Positions 62,976 through 64,000 of a DNA stretch of 64,000 bases are shown piece by piece. Below the pieces are notes generated by a model that saw nothing but the letters and a program-made list of their open reading frames with translations, was not told the DNA's origin and did no database searches. A program made the position numbers and the translations under genes. Each line of letters starts with the position of its first letter. Position 1 is the first letter of the stretch. Origin of the DNA: an uncultured Veillonella sp. (GTDB lineage Bacteria; Bacillota; Negativicutes; Veillonellales; Veillonellaceae); NCBI GenBank assembly GCA_902478055.1, contig CABSJL010000002.1, forward strand, positions 1-64,000, written 5' to 3'.

Positions 62976-64000
62976 TTATCCTTTGTTGGAGAATTGAACG
63001 GAATAGAGATGATTGTACAATCCGCCATCAACAGCTAATAGCTCTTGGTGAGTCCCCTGCTCTACCAAGTGGCCTTGATTAAGTACAACAATTTGATGAG
63101 CATTTTGAACTGTGCTCAATCGATGGGCAATTACAAATGCAGTACGCCCTTTCATAAGGCGATCTAGCGCCTCTTGTACAAGCTTTTCACTCTCAGTATC
63201 TAATGCAGATGTCGCTTCGTCTAGAATTAGAATACGTGGGTCTTTCAAAATAGCACGTGCGATAGCTACACGTTGACGTTGACCACCAGATAAGGAACTG
63301 CCTCGCTCGCCCACCACTGTGTCGAGACCATCAGGCATCTTTTCTACGAATTCAAGTACATTGGCAGCCTTAGCAGCTTCATATACTTCTTCATCAGTAG
63401 CATCTAATCGACCATACAAGATATTCTCTTTAATTGTGGCATTAAACAACACAGTTTCTTGTGGTACAAGCCCGATTTGTTCACGTAACGATTTAAATGT
63501 AACATCTTTTACGTCATAACCATCAATCGTGATAGCGCCACCGGTTACATCGTAGAAGCGAGGTAACAAATTCGCCAGAGTCGTTTTACCAGCACCAGAT
63601 GGACCAACAAGAGCTACGCTTTCACCAGCCTTAACAGACAAAGTAAAGTTTTCGAGCGCTGTTTTTTCACCATCGTAAGAGAATGAAACATCTTTAAATT
63701 CTACATTGCCTTTGATAGATGGCAACGTAATAGCATCAGGTTTTTCCACAACGTCAGTTTTAGTATCTAAAATTTCAAATACACGATCAGCTGCAGCCAA
63801 TGCTTTTTGAATATTGCCGTACACTTGGCTCAAGCGTTTAACTGGGTTAGACAAGTTGATTGCATAAATTAGGAACGCAATCAAAGAACCTGCTGTAATA
63901 GTCCCTGTTACTACAGAATAGCCACCATACCAAAGGATGACTGCCACCGCAATGGCTGCAGAAAACTCAACCATTGGACTTAACAAGCTAGTTAACTTAG
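62976..64000 (-). CDS. msbA: Lipid A export ABC transporter MsbA (partial, N-terminus off window)
   Basis: A C-terminal fragment of about 341 residues; the frame is open to the right edge, so the N-terminal transmembrane part is missing. The visible segment has the last two helices and a complete nucleotide-binding domain: Walker A VGPSGAGKTT, Q-loop LVPQETVLFNATIKENI, signature LSGGQRQRVAIARAIL, Walker B ILILDEATSALD and H-loop IAHRLSTV. Position directly before waaA and lpxK supports the MsbA lipid A flippase over other type IV ABC exporters. Confidence 0.88.
   Translation of the reverse strand, partial: KLTSLLSPMVEFSAAIAVAVILWYGGYSVVTGTITAGSLIAFLIYAINLSNPVKRLSQVYGNIQKALAAADRVFEILDTKTDVVEKPDAITLPSIKGNVEFKDVSFSYDGEKTALENFTLSVKAGESVALVGPSGAGKTTLANLLPRFYDVTGGAITIDGYDVKDVTFKSLREQIGLVPQETVLFNATIKENILYGRLDATDEEVYEAAKAANVLEFVEKMPDGLDTVVGERGSSLSGGQRQRVAIARAILKDPRILILDEATSALDTESEKLVQEALDRLMKGRTAFVIAHRLSTVQNAHQIVVLNQGHLVEQGTHQELLAVDGGLYNHLYSVQFSNKG

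Overview
The window is best explained as a chromosomal segment of a Veillonella species or close relative (class Negativicutes: Firmicute ancestry but a two-membrane envelope). The evidence is the mix of gene types. Firmicute-style clusters are present: ylxM-ffh-rpsP-KH-ylqD-rimM-trmD, whiA-yvcK-rapZ, and a PyrR-type attenuated pyr operon. Alongside them are a complete Kdo/lipid A/LPS-export cluster and two SLH-domain outer-membrane porins of the OmpM type. DNA is moderately AT-rich and almost every gene lies on the minus strand, so gene order below is read from high to low coordinates.

Layout. 1-240: leader and strong promoter of what is probably an rRNA operon running off the left edge. 519-1694: MFS transporter. 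10901-1916: one long ten-gene unit, ruvC-ruvA-ruvB-spoIID homologue-queA-tgt-yajC-fau-secD-secF. 20708-11104: SRP/ribosome-biogenesis genes (ylxM to trmD). These are followed by an NAD(P)-binding protein, then an envelope operon (DUF4178 protein, DUF350 membrane protein, YjfM/YgiB-like protein, glutathionylspermidine-synthase-family ATP-grasp ligase), then a SPOUT methyltransferase and yebC. 20941-22266 (+): RclA-like disulfide oxidoreductase. 24859-22518: an AAA ATPase plus HNH nuclease pair resembling the Septu (PtuAB) anti-phage system. 25446-24919: ECF S component. 27815-25638: copper ATPase. 28150-30102: yigZ, a small unknown gene and a LysR regulator. 38461-30249: pyrB-pyrC-carA-carB-pyrK-pyrD with promoter, PyrR-binding site and attenuator upstream. 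46125-38815: HAD phosphatase-rapZ-yvcK-whiA, then a 1077-residue secreted coiled-coil protein. 49510-46428: two ompM paralogues with matching promoters and long leaders. 51950-49982: RNase H-fold protein, YitT protein, lepB. 64000-52064: msbA (partial)-waaA-lpxK-kdsB-kdsA-kdsD-kdsC-lpxL-lptC-lptA-lptB-lptF/G-DUF3084 protein.

How the parts fit. The right 26 kb is largely envelope construction: Kdo synthesis and transfer, lipid A acylation, flipping by MsbA, export by the Lpt bridge, SLH porins that tie the outer membrane to peptidoglycan, and a very long secreted helical protein. The most interesting candidate for an undescribed system is the four-gene DUF4178/DUF350/YjfM-like/ATP-grasp operon (15864-12464). 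Its ligase belongs to a family that joins polyamines to peptides, and Veillonella and Selenomonas peptidoglycan carries covalently bound diamines that SLH porins recognise. A role in envelope amidation is inference only. Other items worth attention are the Septu-like pair, a 19-nt element shared by the two porin leaders, the giant coiled-coil protein in the whiA operon, and a SpoIID-type transglycosylase in a lineage of non-sporulating cocci. No tRNA gene, CRISPR array, insertion sequence or prophage was recognised.
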